Source: Pyrocephalus nanus (taxonomy: Eukaryota; Chordata; Aves; Passeriformes; Tyrannidae). Taken from it: 64,000 nucleotides of DNA. Of this stretch, positions 24,264 to 36,879 are shown one piece after another (the first letter of the stretch is position 1; each line of letters starts with the position of its first letter). The translations under genes and the position numbers were made by a program. The stretch lies in the NCBI GenBank assembly GCA_038380795.1, contig CM076266.1:13662001-13726000 (forward strand), in the 5' to 3' direction. A model generated the notes under the pieces. The model did no database searches and was not told the DNA's origin. It saw only the letters and a list, made by a program, of their open reading frames with translations.

Positions 24264-24667
24264 TAAGCATTATGAAAACACCAGCAGTCTGCTGACTAAA
24301 TATATATGGAATTCCTCTTGCTTCCAAAAAACCTGCATTAAGATTGAAATGCACACCTGCAAATTATTTAATTTTTGAGTCAAAAGCACATTTATATAAT
24401 ATGAGGAGTACTGCTGTTCCTCACAACTGATACCAACATGGTTATTTTAATGAGTATTATTTTGATAAACATTTTGCCATTGAAATCTAATAATGTTCCT
24501 ACAGAGTAGACATATGTTAGTTTTGACACTGCACTTTTAAATGCTTGTTATTCTAAACAACAAAAATATATATTAACTATAAATTTGAAGACTGTTATCA
24601 TGTTTATTTAGTGTACATTTATACTGCTTTTGATCTTGGGCTTTTTTGAGACAGTAAGTAATTCCAA

Positions 24668-24768
24668 GTTGTGGTTTGTTTGGTGGTTTTTTTTTTTGGG
24701 TTTTTTTTTTTTTTTTGGTGGTTTTTTTTTTGGTTGGTTGGTTTGGTTTGGTTTGGTTTTTTTTTGTA
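24668..24768 (+). repeat. T/G low-complexity tract with TTTGG units
   Basis: About 100 bp contains only T and G, including T16 at 24701-24716 and a short array of GGTT and GGTTT units at about 24731-24757. It lies roughly 500 bp after the exon B donor, in sense orientation. The composition resembles the larger tract at 59452-59622. It is probably a replication-slippage product. The open frames across it are artefacts of composition. Confidence 0.85.
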
Positions 24769-27352
24769 TTTATTAATAAGCTGGTAGTCATTGAGGTTTA
24801 AAGCTCTGAAATTGAAATTACCTAGCAGTCACTTCATATCTCTGTATATGCCTGAAATTTTTCAAATGTATAATGAAATCATCTTTACTATGGAAACTGG
24901 AAATACAACAGGAAGCCCAGAGTAGTCCATATGTAGAATTATTACCTCATTTTTCTTCTTTATACAATGTGACATGAAAACATTGAATATTTGCATTGAA
25001 CAAAAATGTAAAAATTTTGTATTTTATGGCAGTAGGACATAAAACTGTAATTTGCTTTATACAGAAGAGCTTCAAAATGAAATTTGCTATTTGACACGGC
25101 CTAAGCTTTCTTACACTGTACCTTGTTAATGGAGGGGAAGGTTTAGAATCCAGCACTCACTGGGCTGGTGTCCTGGGACTACTCTCCTTCACCCACAACT
25201 TCCATAATGATGTTTGAAGTGCAGCATTGCCAAATCATAGCATACTCCAAACATTCTTCATTCAACGCCATTCTTAGTTCAAAAGGAGCTTAAATAACAT
25301 CACAGAATATTAAAATAAACCAGCTAAACCCTCTCCCCAATGTGAGCTATTAACAATTTTTATGTCTTGTAATTACCTGAAAATTAATTTAAATTATGTG
25401 TTTTATGAGAAAAATTCGGTCTTTGGTCCTTGTATTCTTTCCTCTGCACATTTAATGACAGTGTTCTTTCCATTACTATTTTCCTCTAAGAAGATAGAGA
25501 GTTGGTGCAGATGGAGTTGGCTGCTGTCTCTCTATCAGCCTGTATTGAAATGGAAAGTCGGTGCCCAGATTCGAAGGCAGCTCCTGTGACAGTTCTGCTT
25601 GTTGACGTTTTTGAGGCATAATTTCCGTGCATCATTAGATTTCCATTATGGCAGTTTAATGAAACTGTTGTCTCAGCAAAAGAAGTTGGATTAGAAATCT
25701 TAATAGTGATCATCTTATAAAATGTCACATATGTGAAATTTTAATATAGGATGTTTCATATTAAGCTTTATGTTGATTTCAGTGTCCAAACAGCTTAACT
25801 AGTTAATTTGTTCCCCAATTAGGTAAATAATTGGGCAGTAGTGGTAGTCTGGAAGCATATTTGTTACCAGAGTTAACTGATTGCAGTTTGAAATCGCAAA
25901 TATCATGTTTCTTTGAAGCAAGTTTTATGCTTCTTGGCTTTGTTTGTTTGTAGTGGTGGTTTTTTTGAGAGAGATAGGGTTCACTCTTTGAATGTTTTAA
26001 TGATTCCGCATGTACCTGGAAGACCAGGATCCTTTTATGATTTCATATCAGCAGGGTAATTAATTAGAGTAAAACCTGTTTCGCAGGATAGGCACAGGAG
26101 AAGAAAGTCTGTTGCGAGAATGGGATGCATCCTAGGGAAGAAAAGAAGGGCCTGACAAGGGATGGCCTAGCTGTAGACAGAGATATTCTTTCACTCTTTT
26201 GGGGGTTTTAAACTCTAATATCTTTTCAATATTCACCATCATCCTCTGTGGGATTTTGTTTCCCATTGGTTAAGCTTTTCACTTCTGAGAAGGGTAAACT
26301 CAGGCAAGGAGTTTGCAATCTGGCATAATCAATTAATTTAGCAACTTCCAGTCATGTTCCCATGTGCTGGACTAGTCTGTGCACCCTGCCATTATGTGCA
26401 TAAAGAGCAGCAGACAGCAGGTCTGGCATCAAGGGTAAGGCAGTAACAGTGCCAAGAAACCTCTAGGGTAGAACTCATTGCAGATACCAGGGGTATTAAC
26501 AGTCCTGGTCTAACCTGCCTTTATGGCTCTTTAGAGGCAGTAGCAGTAAACACTGGATTCATCTTGCAGACTCCAGAGGCTTGTTGTTGGATGAAGGCTC
26601 TTCTGGCTTGGATTGAATTACTTGCCTCCTCTCTTCCTTTTGAATATAAGGCAAAAAAGAACTCCAGGGTGATCTTTGTCACCTTCTAGCATACATGAGC
26701 GTTCACTGGAATTGCATTTTGAATGAAGGTGTGCTGTGCCAAAGAAGTATAATTATTTTTGTGTGGATAACACCTCATTTCCTATAAACAATGTATTTGC
26801 TACGTTTCCTGTGTAGCAAAGTGTAATTCTGCAGCATCACATCTACTTCTCCAGACAAAAGTTCAAGATACATTGTTTCTAAGAAATCAACTGCTATAGC
26901 AGGGACTAATAAGTGAACAGAATTAGATATGTTCAAGTAGGTGTTAGAAAAATAGTTCTCTAAACTTGTCTGGGTTTTAGCGCCTAAAAATGGAGGAATG
27001 TGTGAAGCCCGTTAAAATTCCTGGCGGTAATTGCTTTTGCTCATATCTATTGTGCTTTAGTCAGGCTCTGTGAAATTAGAGTGATACATCAAAGAAATGG
27101 AAAAGATTAATTCTGCTTTCTGAGTCCTTAAGGTGTTCTGATTGTATATGCTGGTTAGCTATATCTGTGTAGCAATTGTTCCCAGTTTGTTCCAGAGCCT
27201 TCTGGTTTTCCGCAGGGCAAATGATCCATGTATTTCTCAGAAACTTCCTATTTCTCAAGTTTGTGATGTAAGTTATATGAAACTCTTTACCAAAAAATCA
27301 TTTCACCTCTATGAAGCCAAAAATACAAATAGAGTTTCAGTTAGAAAGGTAA

Positions 27353-27653
27353 GGATTGTTAAGGGGCTCTTTACAAGGGCATGTAGGGATAGGACAAGGG
27401 GGAATGGCTTTAAACTGACAGAGACTAGGCTTAGATTAAATATAAGGAAGAAATTCTTCACTGTGAGGGCAGTGAGGCAGTGGAACAGGTTGTTCAGAGT
27501 AGTTGTGGATGCCTCAGCCCTGACAGTGTTTGAGGCCAGACTGGACAGGGCTCTGAGCAACCTGGTCTAGTGAGAGGTGTCCATGTCCATGGCAGGGGGG
27601 TTGGAACTAAATGATCTTTAAGGTCCAACCTAAACTATTCTGTGATTCTGTGG
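27353..27653 (+). mobile_element. CR1 LINE 3' fragment with ORF2 C-terminus
   Basis: The fragment runs from a 'ggctctttacaagggcatgt' region through to the tail 'ctattctgtgattctgtg', the characteristic CR1 3' end. One frame is open across it and reads KKFFTVRAVRQWNRLFR and then VFEARLDRALSNLV before a stop at 27568-27570. This is the conserved C-terminal end of the CR1 ORF2 (endonuclease/reverse transcriptase) protein, about 70 codons. The upstream body of the element, including the catalytic domains, is missing. It is therefore a 5'-truncated, inactive copy. It is inserted in the same direction as PARD3. No clear target-site duplication was found. Confidence 0.93.
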
Positions 27654-28184
27654 TTGTATTTTTTACTCTTTCACTCAATTATTTTATTAATTCTCTCTTA
27701 CAGATTGTCAAGTACTAGGAAAAAAATTGCAATCTTTAACTTGAATCTGAAATATCATTTAAAAAAGAGAAAAATTTGGTTTTTGTTCTTCACCTTGCCC
27801 TCCACAACACCTTTTCCCCACAGCAACCAAACTTTGAGGAATAGTTGAAAAATCCTATTTTCTGTGAAATGTATTCATATATATGGTAATGTCACTTTTA
27901 TTTGAGAAGTCCTTTTTTCCCCTCCGTTCACCTCAAGACTTGCTTGGGCCCTGATCAAATCTGGACTCATGCTGTTTCATACCAGGGAGACATGAAAGGG
28001 AATGCATGAAAGTGTCAAAGTTTTCACCAGTTCCCTAAGTTTAAGTACACAAAAAAGTTCTCTCAGGTGGTCGTTTTAGTTTCATTAGTCAAATATTGGA
28101 ACTGGCAGCAATCAATCAGTATATTCCTTGCTCTACTGGCAAGGCCTGTTTTGCAGAAGGATTAAGAGCACCTGGCTGTGCTGT

Positions 28185-28219
28185 GGGCTGGGAAGGGGGG
28201 TGAGGGCAGCGGGAGAGGG
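28185..28219 (+). other. G-quadruplex motif, sense strand
   Basis: Six G runs lie at 28185-28187, 28190-28192, 28195-28200, 28204-28206, 28211-28213 and 28217-28219, separated by loops of 2, 2, 3, 4 and 3 nt. This is a textbook short-loop quadruplex pattern in otherwise AT-rich intron DNA. It is on the sense strand of PARD3. It is not part of a recognised repeat. Confidence 0.8.
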
Positions 28220-30262
28220 AAATCCTAAAGCAGCTTAAGTATGAACCAGTTGATCAGATTTGCAAATACAGAGAGTTTGGTTAGTTAAAGCTATATGTAA
28301 ATCTATGTACATATATGTATATTATGTGTTTGGTGTATATCTGTCAGTTCATGAAAGCAAGGTAGGAGACGGAGTAAAATTTCATGGTTGTTACTGAAGA
28401 ACAGGTCCGATTCCTAAACTCCCGGTTAGCTTTCGGTATCCAACAGCAGCCAGAGATTAGAGCAACTCAAATGTGTTCTAAAATGGAAAGAGAAGCTGGT
28501 TACTACTGCTGTCTTCTTGTTCAGAAATGTGCTGTATGGAGCACTTCCTGTAAGTTATTCTTGTTCATGACATCTGTCCATAGTAATCTGGTACAGTTTC
28601 TGTGGATCCTGTTGCAGCAGGATCAGACGTGGAAGTAACATATGGTGTGGTATCTCCAGCTGTAGAGTACCTGCCTTCAGCTTGTATTTTCAGCAAAATA
28701 AGGCCTGCTTTTAATATGATTGAATATACTCTCTTAAAACATTTGCATGCTACAAATTAATGCATTTCAGCACTGTGAGTTGAAAAGATCAGAGCTCCAG
28801 AGGTAGGTTGTTGAATTTAAACTGCTTATTTCCTGTATATTCTCATGTTCCAGCTTATCTGTGTTGTCAAATTTTTCATTTAACAACAAACCCCCTGTTT
28901 CTATTTTATGCCTAACATAAGAAAGAAGGCAGAAAAGTAACTATTTTGTGGTTACCACTATACTCATAGTGGTATAGCTAATGTATATAAATACTTTTGT
29001 TTTCACTAACGTACCTCTTTTGTGTTTCTACTTGTCTGACAGGTGTATTTTGGCTTCTTTTTCTAGGTTTTATTATGACTGTAACTACAGTGGAAGGGTC
29101 TGCAAATTCTCTTTCATAGCTTGAAGTTGAGGAGGCTCAGGGGTGGAGGCTCTTCTTATCTCAAACTCCTCACACATAGGAATTGAAACTGTAGTAAAAA
29201 TTATTGTCATTAGTAAGGAGATATGCTTTAAGATTTGGAAAAGAGATTAGCTAGGCTTCAGTTGGAGGAATCATTTTTAACTGGTTATCCATTATTCTGT
29301 AAAATGCCAGGGTAGAGTCTATTGCTTTCCTCTGTCTCCAAGTACACACCCTTTATAATTTATCTTTTGTGATAACAACCTTAATGAACATAGAACCATG
29401 ACAGCATATAAATTATAAAATACAAAGACGGTTTTAAAGCTTGTCATGTTCCTTATGAAGGATTTCCATCACAAAGATAGAGATATGTGTGTGTTCAAAG
29501 CTCTAGATATAATGCAGAGAGCTGAATCTTTTGGGGGTCTTCAGTGGAGGTCCCATATGAAAGGCAGGGGATGTGTGGGTGTAGCCAAGTGGCTACCCAG
29601 CGTTTGTGCAATTAGACAATACCACTCTGAGGCCAATCATGGGAAAAGCAAGTGTTACCAGTTAGTGAACAAGGCCCTGGCTCATGTGGTTTGCTTGTTT
29701 CTGGCTTGGCACCTAACAATATTAAATAATTGGGCATAATTTTAACTATGGGCAGTTAGAAGCAGTGACCTGTGCATTGGCAGAGAATTCACTTAAGGTT
29801 TATGTTAGTCAAAGAGTTAAATGGAAGACCTCAAGGTGCCCCTGCAAGAGTTCAAAGTCTCTCCTGCCCCATATCCAATTGCAAATGCAGGTTTTTTACT
29901 GCTTGAGATGGGTTCTTGGTCCTGTGATCACACTGTCAACACCCTGTGTGCTATAGCACTTGTTTCTTCTGGCTTTTGTACTATAAAGATGACAAAAAGC
30001 TTGATTGGGCTCAAGAATATTTTCTCTTAGCCAGTGCTCCTACAAGTAGTTAGGTACTGACTGCTCCCTTTTTTTCTTTATATTGGCAAGATGTTAACTA
30101 CTTCAGTGTAGGGGCTCAGACGAAATGTAAGCTGTGAAGTGCTGGCTCCACATAGCATGAAGAGGGGCAATGACATCCCAGCGAGGGTAGAGGTTGAATA
30201 TAGTTTTGAGGCAGCCAAATGCCTTGTCTGGCTGCCAGAAGAGCACCTTGACTTCTTGGTGG

Positions 30263-30353
30263 TCTTTTTCTCCTTTTTTTCCCTTTTTTTTCTCTTTTTT
30301 TTTCTCCTTTTTTTCTCTTTTTTTTTTTTTTTCTCCTTTTTTTCTCCTTTTTT
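30263..30353 (+). repeat. Pure polypyrimidine tract (91 bp)
   Basis: Every base from 30263 to 30353 is C or T. It is built of T7-T15 runs separated by CTC, CTCC or CCC, with units like ctccttttttt recurring several times. The other strand is pure purine and gives lysine/arginine/glutamate-rich open frames, which are artefacts. Such homopurine-homopyrimidine DNA with near mirror symmetry can form intramolecular triplexes. In RNA it would offer repeated PTB- or U2AF-type binding. No functional acceptor AG with a recognisable exon follows it. Confidence 0.9.
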
Positions 30354-30984
30354 GCTTTGACTGATCACCCCTACAGAATATTTTGCACGTGTAATGTGGT
30401 CAAAATGCATACACAGTTTTTAATAGCCTTTGATTTCCAGTAAGACTGTTGTGGTATTGGGGTGTCACTGATCTGTATGTGATCACAACTAAGTGATTAT
30501 TGTGTAGATTTGTTTCAGTGTTTTACCTGTGTTGCATTTACTATTATTAGATTATAAAATACACTATGTATGTTGAACTCCAAAAGGAGAAACTTGTATT
30601 TTGGTGATTATGATGTGAGTACCTACAAAAAAAATATCCAAACTCCTATTGTGTAGTATTGGAATCTAGATCTGCATCCAGTTGAGGCATGCATTAGCTC
30701 AGCTGGGTCACTTCCAGGATGGACCCTGCTGAACTGCTTCCAGCAGACGAGGCTCTGGTGGTGATTAGGAACCCAGTTCCCACAGACACATTTCAGTCTG
30801 GGAGACTTGCTGGAGCTGGTTCTGTATTACATGTCAGAATGCTTAAAAAGAGGCATGGGAGGGTAAAACAAGCTCTTATAATGGCCATGTAAGTTCTCTG
30901 TTTCTGTATTTATGATTTCTCCTTTTAAGGTTAAAATTTTTACCATGTGTTTCTGTGGGGAGAATCAGAATCACAGGCCTTTTC

Positions 30985-31010
30985 TAGATCCAAACTTGAG
31001 TTTGGATCTA
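30985..31010. repeat. Perfect 12-bp inverted repeat
   Basis: The arm tagatccaaact at 30985-30996 is followed by the spacer tg and the exact reverse complement at 30999-31010. A smaller palindrome, agatttctaaatct, lies about 20 bp downstream. It could be a cruciform or a short RNA hairpin. There is no flanking U run in the sense of a bacterial terminator and no transposon body, so the role is unknown. Confidence 0.85.
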
Positions 31011-31899
31011 ACTTGCTTTGGATCCAGATTTCTAAATCTAAACATGATTTCCATATTTAAGAATCATTGGATTTTGAAGTCCTAACTTGATCTTTTTCTG
31101 ATTTTTATGTAGATTTTTAATTCCTACATCCTTAAAAGAGTTGTCATGTCTCCTGAAGTCAGAAGAATAAATGTGTTTATCTGTGTAAATTTTAGCTGTG
31201 AATGTGTTAATACACATATTTGTTAAATATTCTCTAAATGTTTGTGTGTAATCACAGAAACAAAGAAACTTTAAAGAGAAAGACTTATCTTTATGCTGAA
31301 TGCATCAGTATGTACAGAGACAGAATCAAATGTGGAATTTAGAAGTCTGTGCACTTTTATAGAAAATGGACATTTGTGGACACGACCGTAATTGTATATT
31401 TCGGAAAGAGATAGCTCTTCTTATTTGTCTTGGAGTCATGAACAGATTTGAAGTTGTTTTTCAGTGCTGAGGGTTTCAGTTTATATGAGGTAGGAGGTTG
31501 GAATAAACAGCTTTATTGCTTGGGGACAGCTGTAGTGGTGATGGTTTTATAAACAATGTTTCATGCTGGCATCTATCTTGTTCTCCTTTCAAAAATAATA
31601 TGTCATTTCATACGGTGTATTAAATAGGTGAGACAGTTTGAGGGCTACAGTCTACTTTCAGTTATGTGCTGCTGTGTAGATACGAATTCAGTGGCAGAAT
31701 GTAACTCCATATGTGTCCACATTAAAAAAAAAAAAAAGCCAAACCAAAACCAGAAAAGACAATTTTATGAAAATACTCATGGATTTTAATTATTGTAGAA
31801 AAAGACATGCATCACATTCAGGTGTGCATTTCCTCACACTCAAACACTCTCACTCTCATAGATGTATAAGCAGGCAGATGATGGACTGGTCTGAAATTT

Positions 31900-32485
31900 A
31901 AAGAATCACCAGCCCACACTGGAAGAGACTTGGTCATCTCGTCCAACCTTCTGTGGGAAAGAGCCTTAGTGAGACTACCTAGCACCCTTTCCAATCATGT
32001 CCTGAACACCTCCAGTGATGGGTACTCTACCATGTCCCAGGGGAAATTCTTCTAGTGATTGATTGTTCTCATAATTAAAAAAAAAAAAATAAAAAATTTG
32101 TTCATACATTAAGATGAAACCTTTCCTGGTGCAACTTGCACCTGTAACCTCTTGTCTTCTCTGTGTGTCTCCCTGTAAAGAGAGAGCCTCTATCCTCTTT
32201 GTAGCCACCCTTTAAGTACTGGAATAATGGGATGAGCCTTCTCTTCTCCAGGGAGTAAAGAACTAACTCCTTCAGTCTTTCTTCACAATGCTGGCTTTCC
32301 AAGCCTTTCTTCATCTTCATGGACCTCCTTTGGACCCCCTTCAATCTATCCTTGTCTTTCATGACCTGTGGTGGCCAGAGCTCAACACAGTACCCTAGGT
32401 GTAGCCTGACAAGTGCTGAATGGAGTGAGATGATCACAACTCTGTCTCTGCTACTGTCTGCTGGAAGACCCCTTCTATTCTGCAG
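31900..32485 (-). mobile_element. CR1 LINE fragment, old and diverged
   Basis: Reading the minus strand, the order of phrases matches CR1. On the + strand one sees 'tcatctcgtccaacc' near the start, then 'cctggtgcaacttgca', 'cttctctccaggg..aaagaactaactcc', 'caatgctggc' and 'ggccagagctcaacacagta'. About 0.59 kb is preserved, reaching further 5' into ORF2 than the 14.7-kb copy. An A-rich expansion at about 32068-32094 interrupts it. The minus-strand open frame near 32102-32509 contains a diverged remnant of ORF2 (for example EERLKEL.LYSLEKRRL) with no intact protein. The copy is inactive, and both ends are approximate. Confidence 0.85.
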
Positions 32486-33897
32486 AAACTTTCTTAAAAG
32501 TGTTGGCACATGTGAAAGGCATTTTCTAACTTGCTAGTAGCCATACAGTGCTATTTTCTTGCCCTTTTGGACCAAACTATTTAAATAATCCTGTTGTTAT
32601 GGTAATTTATAGTAATGAATTTACAATACCAAGAATGTATAGTCTCTAAATGGCAGGGAGGTGCTGTAGGAAGCTTTACATTAATTATTGCTGTTAGTTT
32701 CTTTACTGTTTTCTAAATATTGTGCAGAACAATATTATCTCTGTTTTTTTAGACTGCTGTCTGTCCATGGCAGCAGGTCAAATAAGAACATCTGAAAATC
32801 AATTAACAGACCTGGGAAAGCATTTCATCAAAGGATGTATCCAGTCTTCCTTTCCTTCTTTTAGGACCTTGTTTTCTTTCTTCATGCTATGAAAAGTGTT
32901 TATCTTTTCACGTGTTTACTTTTTTAGTCCAGACGTACATAATGTATCACCACTACTGCTTTGTAATAAAAACGCTCTGTTTTCATAATGTGCTTGTTGC
33001 TGCTACTGGGCCATGTCCTCAAAGGCTCCAGTTGGTCCTGCACAGCCCTGTGGTGGTGACGATCAGAGGTGCTGCAGCTTCCCCTCTGCACTGGTCCTGA
33101 GGGTTTGCACAGCCCTGCCTGCCTGCAAGAGAGGGGGAAAGGTGGCCCTGAGATGGCAGAGTGAGCAGCGCTGAGCAGGAGCTGCAATTATGGCATGCCA
33201 AAGTAATGCAGAAGTGAAATACATTAGTAAAATTAAAATTTGTCCTCATTCCCTCGGTGGGTAATACAGTTAATGAAAATAGATCTAACCAAATTAAGAT
33301 AATTTATTTCATTAGTTTACGGCACTGTAAAACTTTTCAGGGCAGTACAGCCCTTCGGTACAAACCTGAAATAGATGCAGCTCCACTATTCACTTCAAAG
33401 AGCACAAAGGTTAAAACTTTTAAGTGTATTAAAGCAATTCTGTTAATTGTGTCTATAGAGGATTCTCCCTGGCCCTTGGTAAAGTATTCTTGATTTAAAA
33501 TTCACATTATGCTCGTTCTGCGTTCTAGCCTTTTAACCAAAGTGTAAATATGTGATTACTTGTATCTTTGAGGCTTAAAAAGAAATTATGCATTTTTGCT
33601 TCAGAAGGTGGTACTGGTAGTACATGGTTTTGATATTTTACCTTTTTTCCCCTGTTGTTTCGTGTTCCTGTCTTCTCTGTTCTATCTTTATATCCTGTGT
33701 ACCTGCTTTGTGGTTTCTAATGAAGGTTGTTACAGAGCAGGAGCCAATTCTTTGGAAGGAATGAGGTGCCATCCCTACACTCCTTCTCCCTACATCCCTT
33801 CCTTGTTTCATTTTTTGAAGTCTTGATGCTCTTTATGTTCTATCCAGAAGACACCACTCAAAATTAGAAAGTTGTCCCAAATGCTATGGGGTTTTTT

Positions 33898-34115
33898 TCA
33901 CAGAATCCAGAGTGGCTGGGGTTGGAAGAGATGTCTAGAAATCATCTAGTCCAATCCCCTGCTAAAGCAGATTCACCTAGAGCAGGTTGCACATGATCCT
34001 GTCCACGCAGGTTTTGAATATCTCCAGAGAAGGAGACTCCACAGCCTCTCTGGGCAGTCTGCTCCAGTGCTCCGTCACCCTCAAAGTAAAATATTACTTT
34101 CTTGTTCCTTTCAAA
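33898..34115 (-). mobile_element. CR1 LINE 3' fragment
   Basis: The + strand begins tcacagaatccagagtggc and continues 'ggttggaagagat', 'catctagtccaatcccctgc' and 'caggttttgaatatctccag', then 'gactccacagcctctctggg'. All are in the order expected for the reverse complement of a CR1 3' end. The fragment stops about 220 bp in, near 'ttgttcctttcaaatta', so it is 5'-truncated. It is relatively well preserved compared with the copy 1.5 kb upstream. It is antisense to PARD3. Confidence 0.92.
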
Positions 34116-35263
34116 TTATAAGAAAACCCAAAATTGATAAATTTCTTGGTTTTATTGCCAAACCAAGCTTTCGTAAGTCTGCACTGGAAGTCACAGTTCA
34201 CATTAACCTAATTTTCAGTTAACTTAATTCACATTGTAGAGTTTTCTTGACTTTAAATAGAAAATCAACTGCCTCTTTGGTTTTTTTAATACTCTGATTT
34301 TCTTCTTGATACAATTTTTTTTCTAAATGGCTTGAGTTACTTATTTTAAAGAAATATTTATATTATTAATTTTTAGTGGAAGTTTTAGTCCTTTCAACAC
34401 TAAAATAGAACAACTTATCTGGACAGAAATATGGCTGTGAGAACTCTTCACTTCTCACTGTACTATTTAGGGGAGATTCAGGTAAATCGGTGCTGAGTCC
34501 TGCAAGTCAGTTAATTCCAAGCAGAACAGAAATAAAGACAAAGTGGTTATTTTGGGCAAGGGAAAAAGATTTTATCTGACTGAGAAACCTATCTTTATCT
34601 AATATATAGAATAATAGCAGGATGATTTTTGTATTTTTTCATTCTATGATTTACAAATTGTGAGGAAAGTGCTTTCAGAAAAGGGCCAAGTTTGTCCCTT
34701 CAGTTGTGGAAGTGATAGGTAATTTATCTTCCATTGATGGAAATAGAAAAGGTGCTTATTCTTTAAAATCCTGTGTGGACAGGTCATTTTAATGACATGG
34801 TTGCACTTTGCTGTAAATAGGAATGGTACTGTGTAACTTAGAGTTAATAACTGAGTTATGTGGAAGTAATTTGTCTGGGTCTTTGTTTTATTTTGGGTTT
34901 TAAATTTAATCTCAATTTTATTGCTTAAGTACGAGCATTTCATTATTGAATGTAGTACTCTTTGGCTGTATTAAGTGGTTACTGTAATTTATAGGATACT
35001 TTGAGAAATGTCATGATTCTCATGAAGCGACACAGCAAGATTTAGAGAGTGCGGCAACTGAGTGAATGGTATTACGTAATATGACCTAGTTGATGTGATA
35101 TACCATAAGATTTTAATTTATTTCCTCAGTATAACTGGGCGAAAAAAGAAGATAATAGGCCAGCCCTGCCAATTCATGCACTGGATGATTTGAAAATAAG
35201 TCCATTCTAAACTGATCTTGAAACTACTTACAGTTGCATATGAAACAGTCAAATTAGTATCCA

Positions 35264-35287
35264 GGGCCAGGGAGGGGGCGAGCAGGG
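35264..35287 (+). other. G-quadruplex motif, sense strand
   Basis: G runs at 35264-35266, 35270-35272, 35274-35278 and 35285-35287 with loops of 3, 1 and 6 nt meet the standard quadruplex rule. The surroundings are AT-rich and carry no recognised repeat. It is a weaker candidate than the motif at 28185-28219 because only four runs are available. Confidence 0.65.
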
Positions 35288-36879
35288 AGAATAGGAATTA
35301 AGTTGGTTAGGAAATCAGGATGTACAAAGAAGTTATTTACTTCTATTTACGTCACATACCAAACAGAAAAAACGATAATACCTGTGGAGTTTTTTTATAT
35401 ATTTTTATTTGATCTGATTTAATAAATAGTGTTTCCATAAGACCAACAACTAACTGCCTGCTGCCTTGTGGCACTGATAAGGCATTTTGCTGAGTCCCTG
35501 TGCCAAAGAAAGAACAGTGATGTGTAAATGATTCAGTTACTCTGGTTAAGGGAGATTCCATACTAAGGATACACAGATTTAAAGTGAATACAGGACAACT
35601 AGTGTTTCCATGACAAAAAAATTGATTGGATAAACTAAAAAGTTTCTATAATAAACCGCAGTAAAGATTTTACTTTTGAAATAAATACTACTTTTATTTT
35701 TGATGTCTTAAATATGATATTTTAAGAATAAGAATTGTTGCCCAGATTCTATATTAAGGTATTACTCACTTTCATGACAGCTGCTTGTGATTACTTTAAC
35801 TTCATTTGGATTGAATTTTTTTATGCTTCTTTTTTCAGCCTAGAAATGACTATTTATTAGTTTTAGAAAAATCATTTGGCTATTATTACCTTAGCACATT
35901 TGCCATTAAAAATATTGCTTGTTTTCACAGTTTAGAAATCAGTGTTGAGGGCAATATACATACAAAACTATTTCTAAAATGGGGTGGAAAAAAATTATCC
36001 TTTTGCCTGTATATTGCAGACATTTTTATAGACTGTAGAATAAACATATTAAGAATGAGGTACCCAGTATGATCAAAAACTCTGGATCTCTTATTCTTCA
36101 GAATACTAGGCAGGAAGCCAGCGTTCAATCGCTTTGATTCAAAGCTTAATTTCCTTTTCCTTTTGGATACTCTCATTTGTCTTCAAAAATCTTTACTTTC
36201 CTAATGTGCAGGAATTCATGATTGCTTATAATTTCAACTCATTTATCCAAAACATAGACTAAATTAAATGTACCAAAAGAAAGTGACCATATCTGTGAGC
36301 CTCTCTGTTTAAAATTATTGAAAGTTGCATTGAGTATTCCATCATGCCATTTTTATTTATCTTGATTTTCTAGGCAATAATTGTTACAACAAAGCACAGA
36401 TTTCATAAGGCAAACCCATCAGTATTTCTTCCTCGTAGTTACACTCTTCCACTATAAATAGCTTTCTCTTCATGAAAACTCTTTTAACTCATCCTCTTAT
36501 CAGAACTGATGAATTTTGCTGGTGACTTGAAGGTCGGTAAAATTATTCTCTGTGCAGAAGAAGTATCTTATAATATTCAGTAGGATAGTGTGTATTGTAG
36601 CATTCTGGGTTGGTGAAATTATTGTGGCTCAAGGACTGATGATTTTTCCCTTACTGAAAAAATGAAGTTTAGGTAGGAGGCCCTTCAACTCCATACTGCT
36701 GTGTCAGGGGACAGCAGAAAATACTGGGATGTAACGTAGGAAATGTGTAGGGGGAAAAAAAATTATATGAAAATCAGTGTGAAGCCACATACCTACCTAC
36801 ATCATTGCAATGCAGCTCACTAATGACTTTTTTAATTTAATGACTTCTTGTGTTTGACAAGCTTTGTGCAGGCAAGAAT

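Noticed and set aside
30078..30410. Lysine/glutamate-rich minus-strand frame of 110 codons
   Set aside because: The lysine-rich part is the reverse strand of a pure pyrimidine tract. No start context, splice sites or homology support a gene.
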